Assembly (NCBI GenBank): GCA_023399455.1
Contig: JAEWPN010000034.1
Location: 1 to 17,161, forward strand
Length of the DNA stretch: 17,161 nt
From: Bacillota bacterium
GTDB lineage: Bacteria > Bacillota > Clostridia > Lachnospirales > Lachnospiraceae
Direction: 5' to 3'
The notes beneath the pieces were generated by a model. That model saw nothing but the letters and a program-made list of their open reading frames with translations. It did not search any database and had not been told where the DNA came from. Of this stretch, positions 1 through 8,257 are shown piece by piece (position 1 is the stretch's first letter; every line of letters begins with the position of its first letter). A program made the position numbers and the translations under genes.

Positions 1-136
1 ATACTCCGTTTTTGGACATCCTTCCAAAAGAAAGGACAAGCCCTAACGGCAAAGAAAATAACAGCGTCAGAAAAAAGATTTCTACCGTTATTCCCATTCC
101 CTTAAAAAGTTGTGACACGATTGTTGCCAAGCTCAT
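1..136 (-). CDS. Amino-acid ABC transporter permease, N-terminal part (runs off the window)
   Basis: Reading right to left, an ATG at 136 opens a frame that stays open for 45 codons to the window edge. The peptide starts MSLATIVSQLFKGMGITVEI and continues through a hydrophobic helix containing LPLGLVLSFGRMSKN. That pattern (a first membrane helix, then PLG and an R-x-S-K/N turn) is typical of the N-terminus of HisM/GlnP-type permeases of polar amino-acid importers. A clear ribosome site, GGGAGG at 143-148, lies 6 bases before the ATG, which fixes the start. The gene lies downstream of the binding-protein gene at 249-1034 on the same strand, and a terminator-like hairpin separates them. It would form the membrane channel of that importer; the ATPase gene is presumably beyond the left edge. 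The remainder of the protein cannot be judged. Confidence 0.85.
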   Translation of the reverse strand, partial: MSLATIVSQLFKGMGITVEIFFLTLLFSLPLGLVLSFGRMSKNGV

Positions 137-183
137 ATAATGCCTCCCATTTTCTGCCATATATATAAAATAACATAAAAACC

Positions 184-224
184 AAAAAACCGCTGCCGAA
201 TATATTGTATTGCAGCGGTTTTTT
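184..224 (-). terminator. Strong terminator-like hairpin between binding protein and permease genes
   Basis: AAAAAACCGCTGC (184-196) and GCAGCGGTTTTTT (212-224) are perfect inverted copies around a 15-base loop. The GC core has 7 paired bases flanked by A/T runs, so either strand would end in a U-tract. On the minus strand it lies 24 bases after the stop of the binding-protein gene and about 48 bases before the permease ATG. No convincing promoter was found between hairpin and permease, so the permease must depend on read-through. The expected result is more binding-protein mRNA than permease mRNA. Confidence 0.85.
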
Positions 225-248
225 ATAAATGACTTTTGTTACCTCAGG

Positions 249-1034
249 TTACTTTCCTATGCAAATACTCTCCGTCAAACCGGAATCAGAGTATTTTTCC
301 GCAATTTCCATAAAAGTTCCGTCGTCGGCCATTTCTAACAAGATTTTCTGCACCTTATCCCTAAGCTCCTCATTACCCAGCTTAAATCCGACTCCGTACT
401 GCTCGGAAGCCAGCTGCTCATCGAGAATTACAAAGCTGTCGCCTCTGGAGCTGATCTGATAATTCGCTACGCCGATATCGATGGCAAGGGCGTCTATCGC
501 ATTCTGCTCCAGATCCATAAAGGCTACGTTGTAGTCACCGTACTGCTGAAGCTCCGCAAAGGTAGCCGCCAGGCCGGAAGCATCTCCCGTCAGCGCTGCA
601 AGGGCTGAGGAATCCTTCTGTACTCCCACTACTTTTCCGGCAAGGTCAGCCTGAGAAGTAATACCGGAGTCTGCAGCCACTACGAACACCTGGCTGTTAT
701 CAACATAAGGTACCGACCATGTATAAGCGTCTTCCCGTCCCTGAATCGTAAATCCGTTCCAAATACAGTCGATGGAACCGGAGGATAATTCCATATCCTT
801 GGAATCCCAGTCGATGGGCTGCGCTACGAAGGTCCAGCCGTTGCGCTCACATACCTCTTTTGCAAGGTCCAAATCAAAGCCTATGTATTCACCATTCTCA
901 TCCATATAACCGTAAGGGGGGAATTCCGCATCGAATCCTACAGTAAAAGTTTTTTCCGAATCGCTTCCGCCGCATGCCGTAAGCACGCCCGCAGCCATAA
1001 TCGCCGCGCTTAATAGTGCAATCGCCTTTTTCAT
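249..1034 (-). CDS. Amino-acid ABC transporter substrate-binding lipoprotein
   Basis: This 261-residue protein begins with a lipoprotein signal peptide: MKK, a hydrophobic stretch, and a lipobox LTAC with Cys21 as the predicted lipidated residue. The mature part follows the family 3 (SBP_bac_3) layout. It has FTVGFDAEFPPYGYMDENG near residues 30-48, then IGFDLDLAKEVCERNGW. The motif R100 followed by YTWSVPY (105-110) contains the arginine that in this family grips the alpha-carboxylate of the bound amino acid. IDALAIDIGVANYQI (180-194) is the usual lobe-crossing segment with Asp186. It would sit on the outer face of the membrane and deliver a polar amino acid to the permease encoded to its left. 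The substrate cannot be told from sequence alone; glutamine, cystine or another polar amino acid are all possible. The ATG is preceded by AGGAG (1043-1047) and by its own promoter. Confidence 0.93.
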   Translation of the reverse strand: MKKAIALLSAAIMAAGVLTACGGSDSEKTFTVGFDAEFPPYGYMDENGEYIGFDLDLAKEVCERNGWTFVAQPIDWDSKDMELSSGSIDCIWNGFTIQGREDAYTWSVPYVDNSQVFVVAADSGITSQADLAGKVVGVQKDSSALAALTGDASGLAATFAELQQYGDYNVAFMDLEQNAIDALAIDIGVANYQISSRGDSFVILDEQLASEQYGVGFKLGNEELRDKVQKILLEMADDGTFMEIAEKYSDSGLTESICIGK

Positions 1035-1110
1035 ACTATGTTCTCCTCATCTGTCTCAATTTTATAACAATCGATGGTTGTTTCTAACGCGCTTCACTTT
1101 TTCTCAATCG

Positions 1111-1135
1111 CACTGCATCATGGTCACACTGCATC
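1111..1135 (-). repeat. Pair of 9-bp direct repeats in the leader of the binding-protein gene
   Basis: GATGCAGTG, read on the minus strand, occurs at 1127-1135 and again at 1111-1119, with 7 bases between copies (a 16-bp period). They fall roughly 18 to 42 bases downstream of the predicted transcription start. Direct repeats here could be an operator, but a chance pair cannot be excluded. Confidence 0.4.
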
Positions 1136-1159
1136 TTGCTAAACTGTCAGCACGCTGTC

Positions 1160-1188
1160 ATAGTATCATGCCCCGCTTTTACTGTCAA
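1160..1188 (-). promoter_or_regulatory. Sigma-A promoter of the amino-acid binding-protein gene
   Basis: On the minus strand a perfect -35 box TTGACA (1183-1188) is followed after 17 bases by TACTAT (1160-1165, 4 of 6 matches to TATAAT). Transcription would start near 1153, giving a leader of about 120 bases before the ATG at 1034. The hexamer TGACAG occurs three times here, at 1182-1187 (over the -35), 1155-1160 and 1144-1149. This promoter allows the transporter to be expressed independently of the four-gene operon that ends just upstream, after which no terminator is visible. Confidence 0.7.
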
Positions 1189-1221
1189 GAACAAAACATT
1201 TCCATAAGTTAAATGTCGTTA

Positions 1222-2412
1222 CTATTTATCCGTAAGCGCCATGATTTCCTCAGCATACTGCGGATAACTGTCCGCCATATCCTTTATCGCATTTTGGGCT
1301 CCTGCTATGATTACCTCTTTATTATAATCCATACGGCGGCGCAGCGACTGTCTCCGTATGATCAGGTTATGCCGTATTTCCACCATTTCCTTGCTGTCCA
1401 GAAGCGCTGCCGTCTGATGAAGCCAGATAGCCGGATCCTTGATCTGGTAGCATTTCAGAATGTTTAACAGCTCCTGCTGGCTGTCCTCGAGCTCAAGCTC
1501 CGCCTGTCTGTAGCTTAAGCGTTCTTCCTTCTCCACCTTATATTTCTCCCATAGAGTGTTCATCTCTCTGGCGCTGGATACCTGATATTTCAAATATAAA
1601 TAATCCAAAAGGTTCGTATTGTTCACATACCGTATCTTTACTCTATTTTGCAGCTGGATAATCCGGTTAATGCCGGCTTCCACTTTCTTAAGCTCCTTAA
1701 CGGCTTCCGCATGCCGCAGATAAAGAAGGGTTATGACAAGAGCCGCCATGCCTGCTGCCAGCAAAAAGCCCAGTTGGGTATCCATATCCATGGCGTATTG
1801 CAATATGAGAAGAGCTGCAAAACATACGATAAATGCCCCGCCGCAGATAATTGCGATTCCCTTGGAATCCGCTATCATGTTCCTCAGCTCGTCTTTTCTA
1901 TACAGATAAGCATGCTTTTCCCCGTCCAGACGAAACATATCCTGCTTGATGCGATTCTGGTCCTCCTCGGCGGACTCGAGCTTGCGGCAGGCTTCCTCCG
2001 CTTCCTTCTCTATCCTTTCCACCTGATGGAACCGCTCATCGCTCATGCGATTCTTTTTTCCCAGATAGACACCCCGCTGGCTCTCCAGCTTATCGATTTT
2101 CTCTGCACTGGCCTTAAGCTCCCGCATTTCTTCCTCAGGAAGAGCTTCGATCTCCTCCATATCTTTTAAGTAGGAGGTGACCGTATTGTATTCCATGTTC
2201 AGATTCTCAAGCTCCTGCTTCGCATCAGCGATCTGATCCGTAAAGCCCTTGATATATTCCTGTCTCTGTGCGCTGTCATGTACCTGGATCGACTTTCTGT
2301 CGTATTCCAGTTCCATCCAGTTCGCCTCTTCGTATTCCTCCGGTCTTACGTCCCTTTTTGCCTTTCGGCCCAAAACCTTCTGAAATAATTTGTTATTCTT
2401 GATCAGTCCCAT
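1222..2412 (-). CDS. Coiled-coil protein with a central two-helix membrane hairpin; fourth gene of the Hsp70-like operon
   Basis: I do not recognise a characterised family for this 396-residue protein. Its layout is clear. A basic N-terminus is followed by a long charged heptad-rich region at about residues 50-180. Two hydrophobic segments come next (about 186-206, IAIICGGAFIVCFAALLILQ, and 213-232), joined by a short acidic loop (DMDTQ). A second coiled coil follows (about 234-320), then a helical tail. This suggests a dimeric or higher-order protein held in the membrane by a hairpin, with both long arms in the cytoplasm. There is no signal peptide and no catalytic motif. The ATG has AAGGAG 4 bases upstream, and only 12 bases separate it from the stop of the TPR gene, so translation is probably coupled. 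No terminator is visible after the stop. I infer that it is the membrane anchor of the complex formed with its three operon partners. Confidence 0.85.
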   Translation of the reverse strand: MGLIKNNKLFQKVLGRKAKRDVRPEEYEEANWMELEYDRKSIQVHDSAQRQEYIKGFTDQIADAKQELENLNMEYNTVTSYLKDMEEIEALPEEEMRELKASAEKIDKLESQRGVYLGKKNRMSDERFHQVERIEKEAEEACRKLESAEEDQNRIKQDMFRLDGEKHAYLYRKDELRNMIADSKGIAIICGGAFIVCFAALLILQYAMDMDTQLGFLLAAGMAALVITLLYLRHAEAVKELKKVEAGINRIIQLQNRVKIRYVNNTNLLDYLYLKYQVSSAREMNTLWEKYKVEKEERLSYRQAELELEDSQQELLNILKCYQIKDPAIWLHQTAALLDSKEMVEIRHNLIIRRQSLRRRMDYNKEVIIAGAQNAIKDMADSYPQYAEEIMALTDK

Positions 2413-2424
2413 AATTCTCCTTCG

Positions 2425-3258
2425 CTATTCCGAAACATTTACTCTGTACTGTTCCTTCAACTCACCTGTTATGCGCTCAATTTCTTCATAATAGGATACT
2501 GAATTCTTCTCTTCTTTGCAAACTTTTAAGGTAAAAAGCATTCTGCTTTTTTCGGTAGTGTCGAACTGACTCCTGGCCTCCTGAAACAGCTCCTCCACCT
2601 TTAAAGACAGTCCATAATCCCCTTCCTGCCCGGCAATAAAATCCACGTATTCCGTCTCGTTCATCTCCATGCGGCTGGCTGCCAGGTATCCCAGATAGGA
2701 TTCCTCGGCGCCGTTGCATTCATATGCCTGTTTAAAGCTTTCTGCCGCCTGTGCGAATTGGAAAAAAAACGCGTAAACCGTACCTCTGTTATGATATACC
2801 TTGGCCTTCAGCTCCCTCTCCGATTCCGGGAGCTCTTCCAGCAAAATATCGTAGCTTTTCAGCGCGAGTATATATTTGCCGTTTTGTGCAAAATAATCTG
2901 CCCTCACTTTTTTCTTCTCGTACATACTAAGTCCGATTCCGCTTTTTAAGTCCTCTTTTATATGCGCGATTTCTTCCCTCTCGCCATAACCTACGAAGTC
3001 CAGAATACATTCTATAAAATCGCTGACGGAACATTCTTCCTTCAGCATGCGTAAAAGGCGCTGTGACAGTTCCTCCAGCCCGCACTCCTTAGCCAGCCAG
3101 TCCACCAGCTTCTCGTCCATGATTTCTCTGTCGACCAGATGGATGTTCTGCATGAGACAATAACATAACTCCTCTGCGGAATAGACATTGACGTATGCCT
3201 TTTCCATGAAATACGGCGCTTTCGCATATTTTCCTATACAAAGTAATACTTTTCCCAA
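2425..3258 (-). CDS. TPR-repeat protein; third gene of the Hsp70-like operon
   Basis: This is a 277-residue soluble all-helical protein. The first ~110 residues form a conserved-looking domain beginning MGKVLLCIGKYAKAPYFMEK, which I recall from similar Lachnospiraceae proteins but cannot assign. Two tetratricopeptide-type repeats follow, at about residues 117-142 (ADYFAQNGKYILALKSYDIL) and 153-181 (VYHNRGTVYAFFFQFAQAAE), with further helices to the end. TPR units usually bind partner proteins, often chaperones, so a co-chaperone or adaptor role beside the Hsp70-like neighbour is plausible but inferred. The start codon is TTG, chosen because GGAG lies 7 bases upstream and because the N-terminal segment looks conserved; the next Met is residue 18. 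It lies 25 bases after the previous gene and 12 bases before the next. Confidence 0.88.
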   Translation of the reverse strand: MGKVLLCIGKYAKAPYFMEKAYVNVYSAEELCYCLMQNIHLVDREIMDEKLVDWLAKECGLEELSQRLLRMLKEECSVSDFIECILDFVGYGEREEIAHIKEDLKSGIGLSMYEKKKVRADYFAQNGKYILALKSYDILLEELPESERELKAKVYHNRGTVYAFFFQFAQAAESFKQAYECNGAEESYLGYLAASRMEMNETEYVDFIAGQEGDYGLSLKVEELFQEARSQFDTTEKSRMLFTLKVCKEEKNSVSYYEEIERITGELKEQYRVNVSE

Positions 3259-3283
3259 GGTCCTTCTCCTTCCGCTTTTGTAA

Positions 3284-4603
3284 TTACACCATGTCGAATG
3301 TCTTCACCCATTCTCCGCCGGAAGAAGGAAAAAGCTCTCCGAATCCCATATCCTTCACCCTTATGTTCACTTGATTCTCCGAAGTCATCTCCATCGCAAT
3401 GCGAAGTCTTGTCGTCCGCTTAGGCCTCTCCGGAATCCCCTCCAGCGTCATGTGAATCTCTCGTGCTTCCTTACCGTTAAGGGGGGTGAGAATAATGGAT
3501 ATGTCGCTGCCATCCTCCAATATCACATCATATTCTTTCCCCGCTTCAAACCAGTTGACTCCGGCATCCATAACCGCGAAATAGGAATCCAGCCCCTTTC
3601 GCAGCACTTTCATCCCAATGTTTGCCTTAAGCTTATCCAAACCGAGAAAGGCATAATTCTTCCCCGCCTCACTCCATCCCAGCTTCTCCCTTATCCCGTA
3701 GCAGGCCCCCTTGCCGTAGAGGTTGTTTCCCATGAACACACGCCTGCCCATACAAAGATATTTGAGCGATTCCGATGCCCAATCCTCTTTGTAGCCGTCT
3801 CCGATCAGATAGGCACAGGATATGATCCTATCCTTGCACTTTTCCTTCACAATGTCGAGAAACTGCATATCTAACAGGTGCTTTTCCGTTTCCTCCATCT
3901 CAGTTAAGGCTTCCGGCTCCCTGCGCCTCATCTGCTCATACTGCTCGATGTCGATGTACATCACCACCGGCGTAGTCTTCCTGTTGCTGTTAAGGGCATA
4001 TACTTTCATCCGCCGGTTGTCATAGTCGCACAGCAGCACCTCGTAAGTCCACAGCTCCTCCGGCTGATAAACAGTATAATAATAGAAACTTTCCACATGG
4101 CTCTGAAAAAAGATCTTGTCCGTTTTCAAATGCAGATTCGCAGCTACCCTGGAAAACACGTCCACCATCCGCTTATCCAGATCATCTGCGGTAAACATGA
4201 TTCCCTCTAAATATTCCGGCGGCGCTATCATCCCTAAAGCGGACATGCTCCGCTTAATGAATAAGGTGAGAAGGGCAACCGAATCAAAGCTGTCCCCATC
4301 GATTTCCACCGGCTCCCCTTCTCTTGCAAGACTTAGAAGGTCCTTTACCAATACGCCCTCGCCCTCACCGGCGAATTTAAGAGCTTCTCTGCCGTAGAAC
4401 CATTGGTTTACCCCGTTTTTCTTGCAAAGCACCAAGGGGATATTGAATTGCTCCGTTCCTGTTACCACAGCAAGCGTCTCAGGCTCCTTCGAGTCCGGGA
4501 AGCAATAGCTGATTTGCGCATAGGAATCACACAGGTCATATCCGATAGCTATTCTTCTGCTGTTCTTTTTAAGAATTCCTTCTGTTTTCTCCAAAAGCAT
4601 CAT
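3284..4603 (-). CDS. Hsp70-like (DUF5716-like) protein with altered phosphate loops; second gene of the operon
   Basis: The 439-residue protein has the order of elements of an Hsp70. RIAIGYDLCDSYAQISY (17-33) sits where IGIDLGTTNS, the first phosphate loop, would be. IPLVL and YGREALKFA (55-78) match the usual 'PSvVaf...vG..Ak' stretch. IMFTADDLDKRMVDVFSRVA (135-154) matches 'iTVPAyF...qR..t..A'. HVESFYYYTVY (169-179) matches 'EPTAAalaY'. VLLCDYDNRRMKVYAL (189-204) replaces the DLGGGTFDVS second phosphate loop. AYLIGDG (264-270) and GNNLYGKGACYG (292-303) match the adenosine and 'vA.GAA' segments. Residues ~365-424, ending RLRIAMEMTSENQVNIRVKD, resemble an Hsp70 beta substrate domain. The glycine-rich loops are lost, so it may bind nucleotide differently or not at all. 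I believe this family is catalogued as DUF5716; its function is unknown. An ATG with GGGG 8 bases upstream starts it, 26 bases after the large gene. Confidence 0.85.
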   Translation of the reverse strand: MMLLEKTEGILKKNSRRIAIGYDLCDSYAQISYCFPDSKEPETLAVVTGTEQFNIPLVLCKKNGVNQWFYGREALKFAGEGEGVLVKDLLSLAREGEPVEIDGDSFDSVALLTLFIKRSMSALGMIAPPEYLEGIMFTADDLDKRMVDVFSRVAANLHLKTDKIFFQSHVESFYYYTVYQPEELWTYEVLLCDYDNRRMKVYALNSNRKTTPVVMYIDIEQYEQMRRREPEALTEMEETEKHLLDMQFLDIVKEKCKDRIISCAYLIGDGYKEDWASESLKYLCMGRRVFMGNNLYGKGACYGIREKLGWSEAGKNYAFLGLDKLKANIGMKVLRKGLDSYFAVMDAGVNWFEAGKEYDVILEDGSDISIILTPLNGKEAREIHMTLEGIPERPKRTTRLRIAMEMTSENQVNIRVKDMGFGELFPSSGGEWVKTFDMV

Positions 4604-4629
4604 TCATAAAACCCCTATATCCCCGCATA

Positions 4630-7600
4630 TCAGCGCATCTTAAATACCTGCGAGGTCATATACTCCTTCCTGTAATACTCTTCTAACAGACAATCCACCG
4701 TATTGTAATCCTGAAGCGTCTTTCCCACTACGATGTCGTTTATCATGCTGAATCTGTCCTCCGCCTCCTCCTGTAAAATATCGCTCTTACTGATGGAAGC
4801 GCTTTCCGTAAGCTGCTCCTTGCCATCGCCTTCTTCCGTAATATAATATTGAAGTTTTTCCCCGAAGAATAAGACGAAAGCCTTCACACACACGCCGCCG
4901 TACATATCCCGCATTTCTTCTTTTCTATATTCTTTTTCCGTGAACTCTCCTTTTTCCACGATATAGTGGATAATTGCCTTCCTTCCCTGTCTGACCTTAT
5001 ACTCAATCATAGTCTTATCCGCAAACTGCTTCATAATCGGGATTTGCTTCGTATACTCTTTAAAAAAGGAAAAATAAATATTTTCATCCAGCATATCGTA
5101 TAGAAACCTTTTGATTACAGAGTTTATCTTCGGCGTGCCATCCTGCTTATTCTCAGCATAATATTTCAAAAATGCCAGCTTGCATACCTTATGAATCTTC
5201 TCGCCTCTATCGTAAACTCTGACGGTATCCGTAAAAATGAACGCGTCCGGCAGCTTGTCCCTTACAAAATAATCGTAGGCACACTGGGAAAGAACCGCAT
5301 TTTCTACCTGAGCCTTCGCTCCACCCGATACGTAGTCTTTGAAAATTTCCATCCGCTCTCCCACGAAGGAACCGGCAAACAGCATCTGCACGAGAATCCT
5401 TTCGCATAGCTCGTAGGTTTCCGCCTCAAAGGCCGTCGCAGCTTTCCATATATCCCTCAGCTGCCGCAGCAGCCCGTTGTAGAAATAGGCCAGATAGGTG
5501 ATCAGGTTCCCGTCGTATTTCCCCTTCTGAAACGCATAGTAAACGCAGTAGGTCAGGGCCGTATCCTCCAAAAAGCCATCCCGGGATATGAGGCGGCTGC
5601 ACAAGCGGACAATGGTCTTTGTCTCTATTCCCTCTGCACCGAAGCGTTTTACCCATTCAAAGGCCTTATCGTACATTCCCCGAATAACCATAAGATGAAG
5701 GATTTCATTCCTCTCCCGCTCCTCCATGACCTCCGGCTGCAGCTCCTCCAGATAGTCGTCTAATTCCCGCATATAGTCCTGCTCATAATAATAATGCACC
5801 AGCTTGAGCCTTACTTCTCCCTTGGCACGTTCGGCCATATGGGCGTTAGCGGCAATATACCGGAACCATCTTTCATTCTCCTGCGTAATCTCCACAAAGT
5901 CCTTATCCCCTGCACATATATGCAGGGCAAGACCCATATGCTCCGTCACATACGGACTAATCACAGGCAGCAGCTTATCCGGCGGCATCATCGCTTCTAC
6001 CTGAAACGGCACGCTGGCACAATATCTGTTCCCCTCCTTATCTTCCAAAAGCAGCTTATAGTCGCTCCCGTAAAGAGGCACCCACGCTCCGTCCTCACTT
6101 ACCGGATATTTATATTCCTTCCTGCTGACGCAGTAGCTTACAATCACTTGTCTGATATCTTTATTTTCCGTAGTCAAGTGGTTCTTGAAAATAAGATAGG
6201 CCAGCTTCTGCGCCACCTCTTCATTTACCATGCGGGACGTGATCGTATTCTTATACAAATAAGCGAGATCCTTATTCATCCGCCCTTTATGTATCTGATC
6301 CAAAACGAACCGCTCGATGCGCTCGCAGTAATTCAAATATATCTCCGGCTGCTCTTCCCTCCTTTTATATACATAGGAATACAAAAAAGCGTTCTTTTCG
6401 TAATCCAATTCGCTGTGGTAAGCAAAGTACATGAGAATTATCTTAGGCAGGGTCTCGTCATAATCTTCAGGCAGTGCCATCATATAATATTCATAGAGCT
6501 TCGTAATGCGAAGTTCCTTCTCTACGCCCAGTCGATACCATTTGAAATAACGGCTCTGTGTCTTATTACCCTTTATTAACAGCGTACAGATGACCTGCAG
6601 CGTCTCCTTATCCGGAAATTTCTCATAGCAGGAGTCTAATACACAGTAGACCCTTTCTGAATAGACCTTCAATTTCAACGCAAGATACCTCACCTGTAAA
6701 ATCAGGTCCTGCGTCAAAAGTCCCCGTTTCGCGGCGTAGCCCAGCACCTGAATTTCAAAAGGACCCAGCTTCAAAAGGAGTGTGGGATTAAGCTCCAATA
6801 GGTGCCATGCCTCCACATACAGCACCGGGCTCCTTCCCCCCCGGTTGTACTGCTCCTCCAGCATCAGCCAACGCCTGGAAGGGCTCTTGCCATACTCTTC
6901 TGCCAGATACAGCATCAGCCATGCAATTCTCCAATTATCCTGATTATCATAATATATCTGCTCCACACGCCTTGACACCTCTTCCACATAGGAGGCCTCC
7001 CCGCTGTGCAGCGTAGTTAAATACAGGTAATAGCAGTAGATTTCGGGAGTACAGTTGTTTTCCCGAATTTCCGATTGGATTCGCTCCAGCTGCCACTGCG
7101 CCTCATTAAAGCGCTCTTGTGTAATAAGAAGCTGTACCCGGAACAGTCTTGTCTGTATGTCCTTTTCATCGAGCACCGCAAGCCGTTCCACCAGCTTCTC
7201 CGTCTCTGCCATCCATGTCCGCGCATTCATCTTTTTCACGCGGAAGGAATCATAATATTTCATCAGCTTTAAAAGTAAATTCTTCTTCTCCCTGCGGATT
7301 CCGAGTGCCCTCTTATGCTCCATATTACGAACAACCAGGACCGGTATCGTAAAGCTTACGCAGGAGTTGAATATATGTATCGCGCCGTAATTGCGTCCGG
7401 CGTGCAGCTTTTCACTGTCTATATAATAGCTCAGGCAGAAAGAATTCCCCAGAAATTCATCGTCCGATATCATTTTCTTCTCGGAAGTAAGAAAATCGCC
7501 CTCCGTCCCAATATTTAAAAAAGTATGTCCCCAGCCGTTTCGTGTAATCGTAAGGCTGTGCTCCGAAATATCATAAGGGTCCTCAATACAGACCTCGGTC

Positions 7601-8211
7601 TCGCTCGGGATATACTCCACCTTCTGTTTCTTATTTATTTCAAGAAGAAATTCCTCCACGTTCTGTTCATTGCCGTATGCTGCCGAAAGCCCTTTATAGG
7701 CACCATAATACTGTCTGTCGTTGCCGTCCGTAAATAACCGTTCAAATTCCCTGGAATAAAACAGTTTCACCGCCTCCGCCCAGTTTGCCTTGGCCAAATT
7801 GGCGAAGTGGAACATGTTCTTGATATCACCGAGACTTGACGTCACGGTAGCGGACACAATCTCAATACGGTATGGAAGCTCATACTCCCCGTAATTGGAT
7901 ATGATGGAGAACTGCCCGGTAAGAACGTCCCCTTCCTTCATCCCCTCCGAGCGAAATCGGTACATGATCTCTTCTTTCACCCCGATAAACTCTTTGCTTA
8001 AGGATTCCATCCTAAGCTCCGAGGAATATATACACCCTTCCATAAGCTTGTCCGCAGGTCCCGTTATGATAAAGGACCCCTCTGCCGTCTCCCCTTTGTT
8101 CAGGAAAAGCTCCAGACTTAAGGATGAAAAGTCTAAAACGCCGCTATCGTGATTTTCCTGATTGTATTCCGGCTTCTCATAATCAAATCTACCCTCTAAT
8201 AAATCGTCCAT
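4630..8211 (-). CDS. Giant beta-domain plus alpha-solenoid protein (DUF5717-like); first gene of the operon
   Basis: This is a protein of about 1193 residues with no signal peptide and no membrane segment. Two related beta-rich domains lie at about residues 31-121 (with EGSFIITG and GQFSIISNYGEYELPYRIEI) and 201-296 (NGWGHTFLNIGTEGDF, ending FTIPVLVV), separated by a helical spacer. From about residue 305 to the end it is almost wholly helical with repeated Tyr/Leu/Glu-rich helices, most like a long TPR-type solenoid. I believe it belongs to the families catalogued as DUF5717_N/DUF5717; no function is known. The frame can be read from a TTG at 8223, but GAGGAAGG overlapping that TTG is a ribosome site well placed for the ATG at 8211, so I start there (MDDLLEGRFDYEKPEY). 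It is the first gene of a four-gene unit, has its own promoter at 8258-8287, and ends 26 bases before the Hsp70-like gene. It would be a large scaffold. Confidence 0.88.
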   Translation of the reverse strand: MDDLLEGRFDYEKPEYNQENHDSGVLDFSSLSLELFLNKGETAEGSFIITGPADKLMEGCIYSSELRMESLSKEFIGVKEEIMYRFRSEGMKEGDVLTGQFSIISNYGEYELPYRIEIVSATVTSSLGDIKNMFHFANLAKANWAEAVKLFYSREFERLFTDGNDRQYYGAYKGLSAAYGNEQNVEEFLLEINKKQKVEYIPSETEVCIEDPYDISEHSLTITRNGWGHTFLNIGTEGDFLTSEKKMISDDEFLGNSFCLSYYIDSEKLHAGRNYGAIHIFNSCVSFTIPVLVVRNMEHKRALGIRREKKNLLLKLMKYYDSFRVKKMNARTWMAETEKLVERLAVLDEKDIQTRLFRVQLLITQERFNEAQWQLERIQSEIRENNCTPEIYCYYLYLTTLHSGEASYVEEVSRRVEQIYYDNQDNWRIAWLMLYLAEEYGKSPSRRWLMLEEQYNRGGRSPVLYVEAWHLLELNPTLLLKLGPFEIQVLGYAAKRGLLTQDLILQVRYLALKLKVYSERVYCVLDSCYEKFPDKETLQVICTLLIKGNKTQSRYFKWYRLGVEKELRITKLYEYYMMALPEDYDETLPKIILMYFAYHSELDYEKNAFLYSYVYKRREEQPEIYLNYCERIERFVLDQIHKGRMNKDLAYLYKNTITSRMVNEEVAQKLAYLIFKNHLTTENKDIRQVIVSYCVSRKEYKYPVSEDGAWVPLYGSDYKLLLEDKEGNRYCASVPFQVEAMMPPDKLLPVISPYVTEHMGLALHICAGDKDFVEITQENERWFRYIAANAHMAERAKGEVRLKLVHYYYEQDYMRELDDYLEELQPEVMEERERNEILHLMVIRGMYDKAFEWVKRFGAEGIETKTIVRLCSRLISRDGFLEDTALTYCVYYAFQKGKYDGNLITYLAYFYNGLLRQLRDIWKAATAFEAETYELCERILVQMLFAGSFVGERMEIFKDYVSGGAKAQVENAVLSQCAYDYFVRDKLPDAFIFTDTVRVYDRGEKIHKVCKLAFLKYYAENKQDGTPKINSVIKRFLYDMLDENIYFSFFKEYTKQIPIMKQFADKTMIEYKVRQGRKAIIHYIVEKGEFTEKEYRKEEMRDMYGGVCVKAFVLFFGEKLQYYITEEGDGKEQLTESASISKSDILQEEAEDRFSMINDIVVGKTLQDYNTVDCLLEEYYRKEYMTSQVFKMR

Positions 8212-8257
8212 TACCTTCCTCAAATTATTTCACCCCGCACCAATTTTACATTATTAA

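Noticed and set aside
150..183. Promoter for the permease gene in the AT-rich stretch after the hairpin
   Set aside because: TATATAT-like runs occur, but no -35 box at suitable spacing was found.
1035..1221. Possible riboswitch or T-box in the leader of the amino-acid binding-protein gene
   Set aside because: The leader after the predicted start is only about 120 bases. No T-box sequence, specifier stem or terminator/antiterminator pair could be found.
5794..6579. 261-codon plus-strand open frame
   Set aside because: It is wholly antisense to the large solenoid gene, its translation has no recognisable domain, and the coding pattern clearly belongs to the minus strand.
1222..8211. Four-gene operon as an antiphage defence system
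   Set aside because: No nuclease, protease, NADase, pore-forming or other effector domain and no mobile-element signs are seen. A housekeeping or envelope role fits better.
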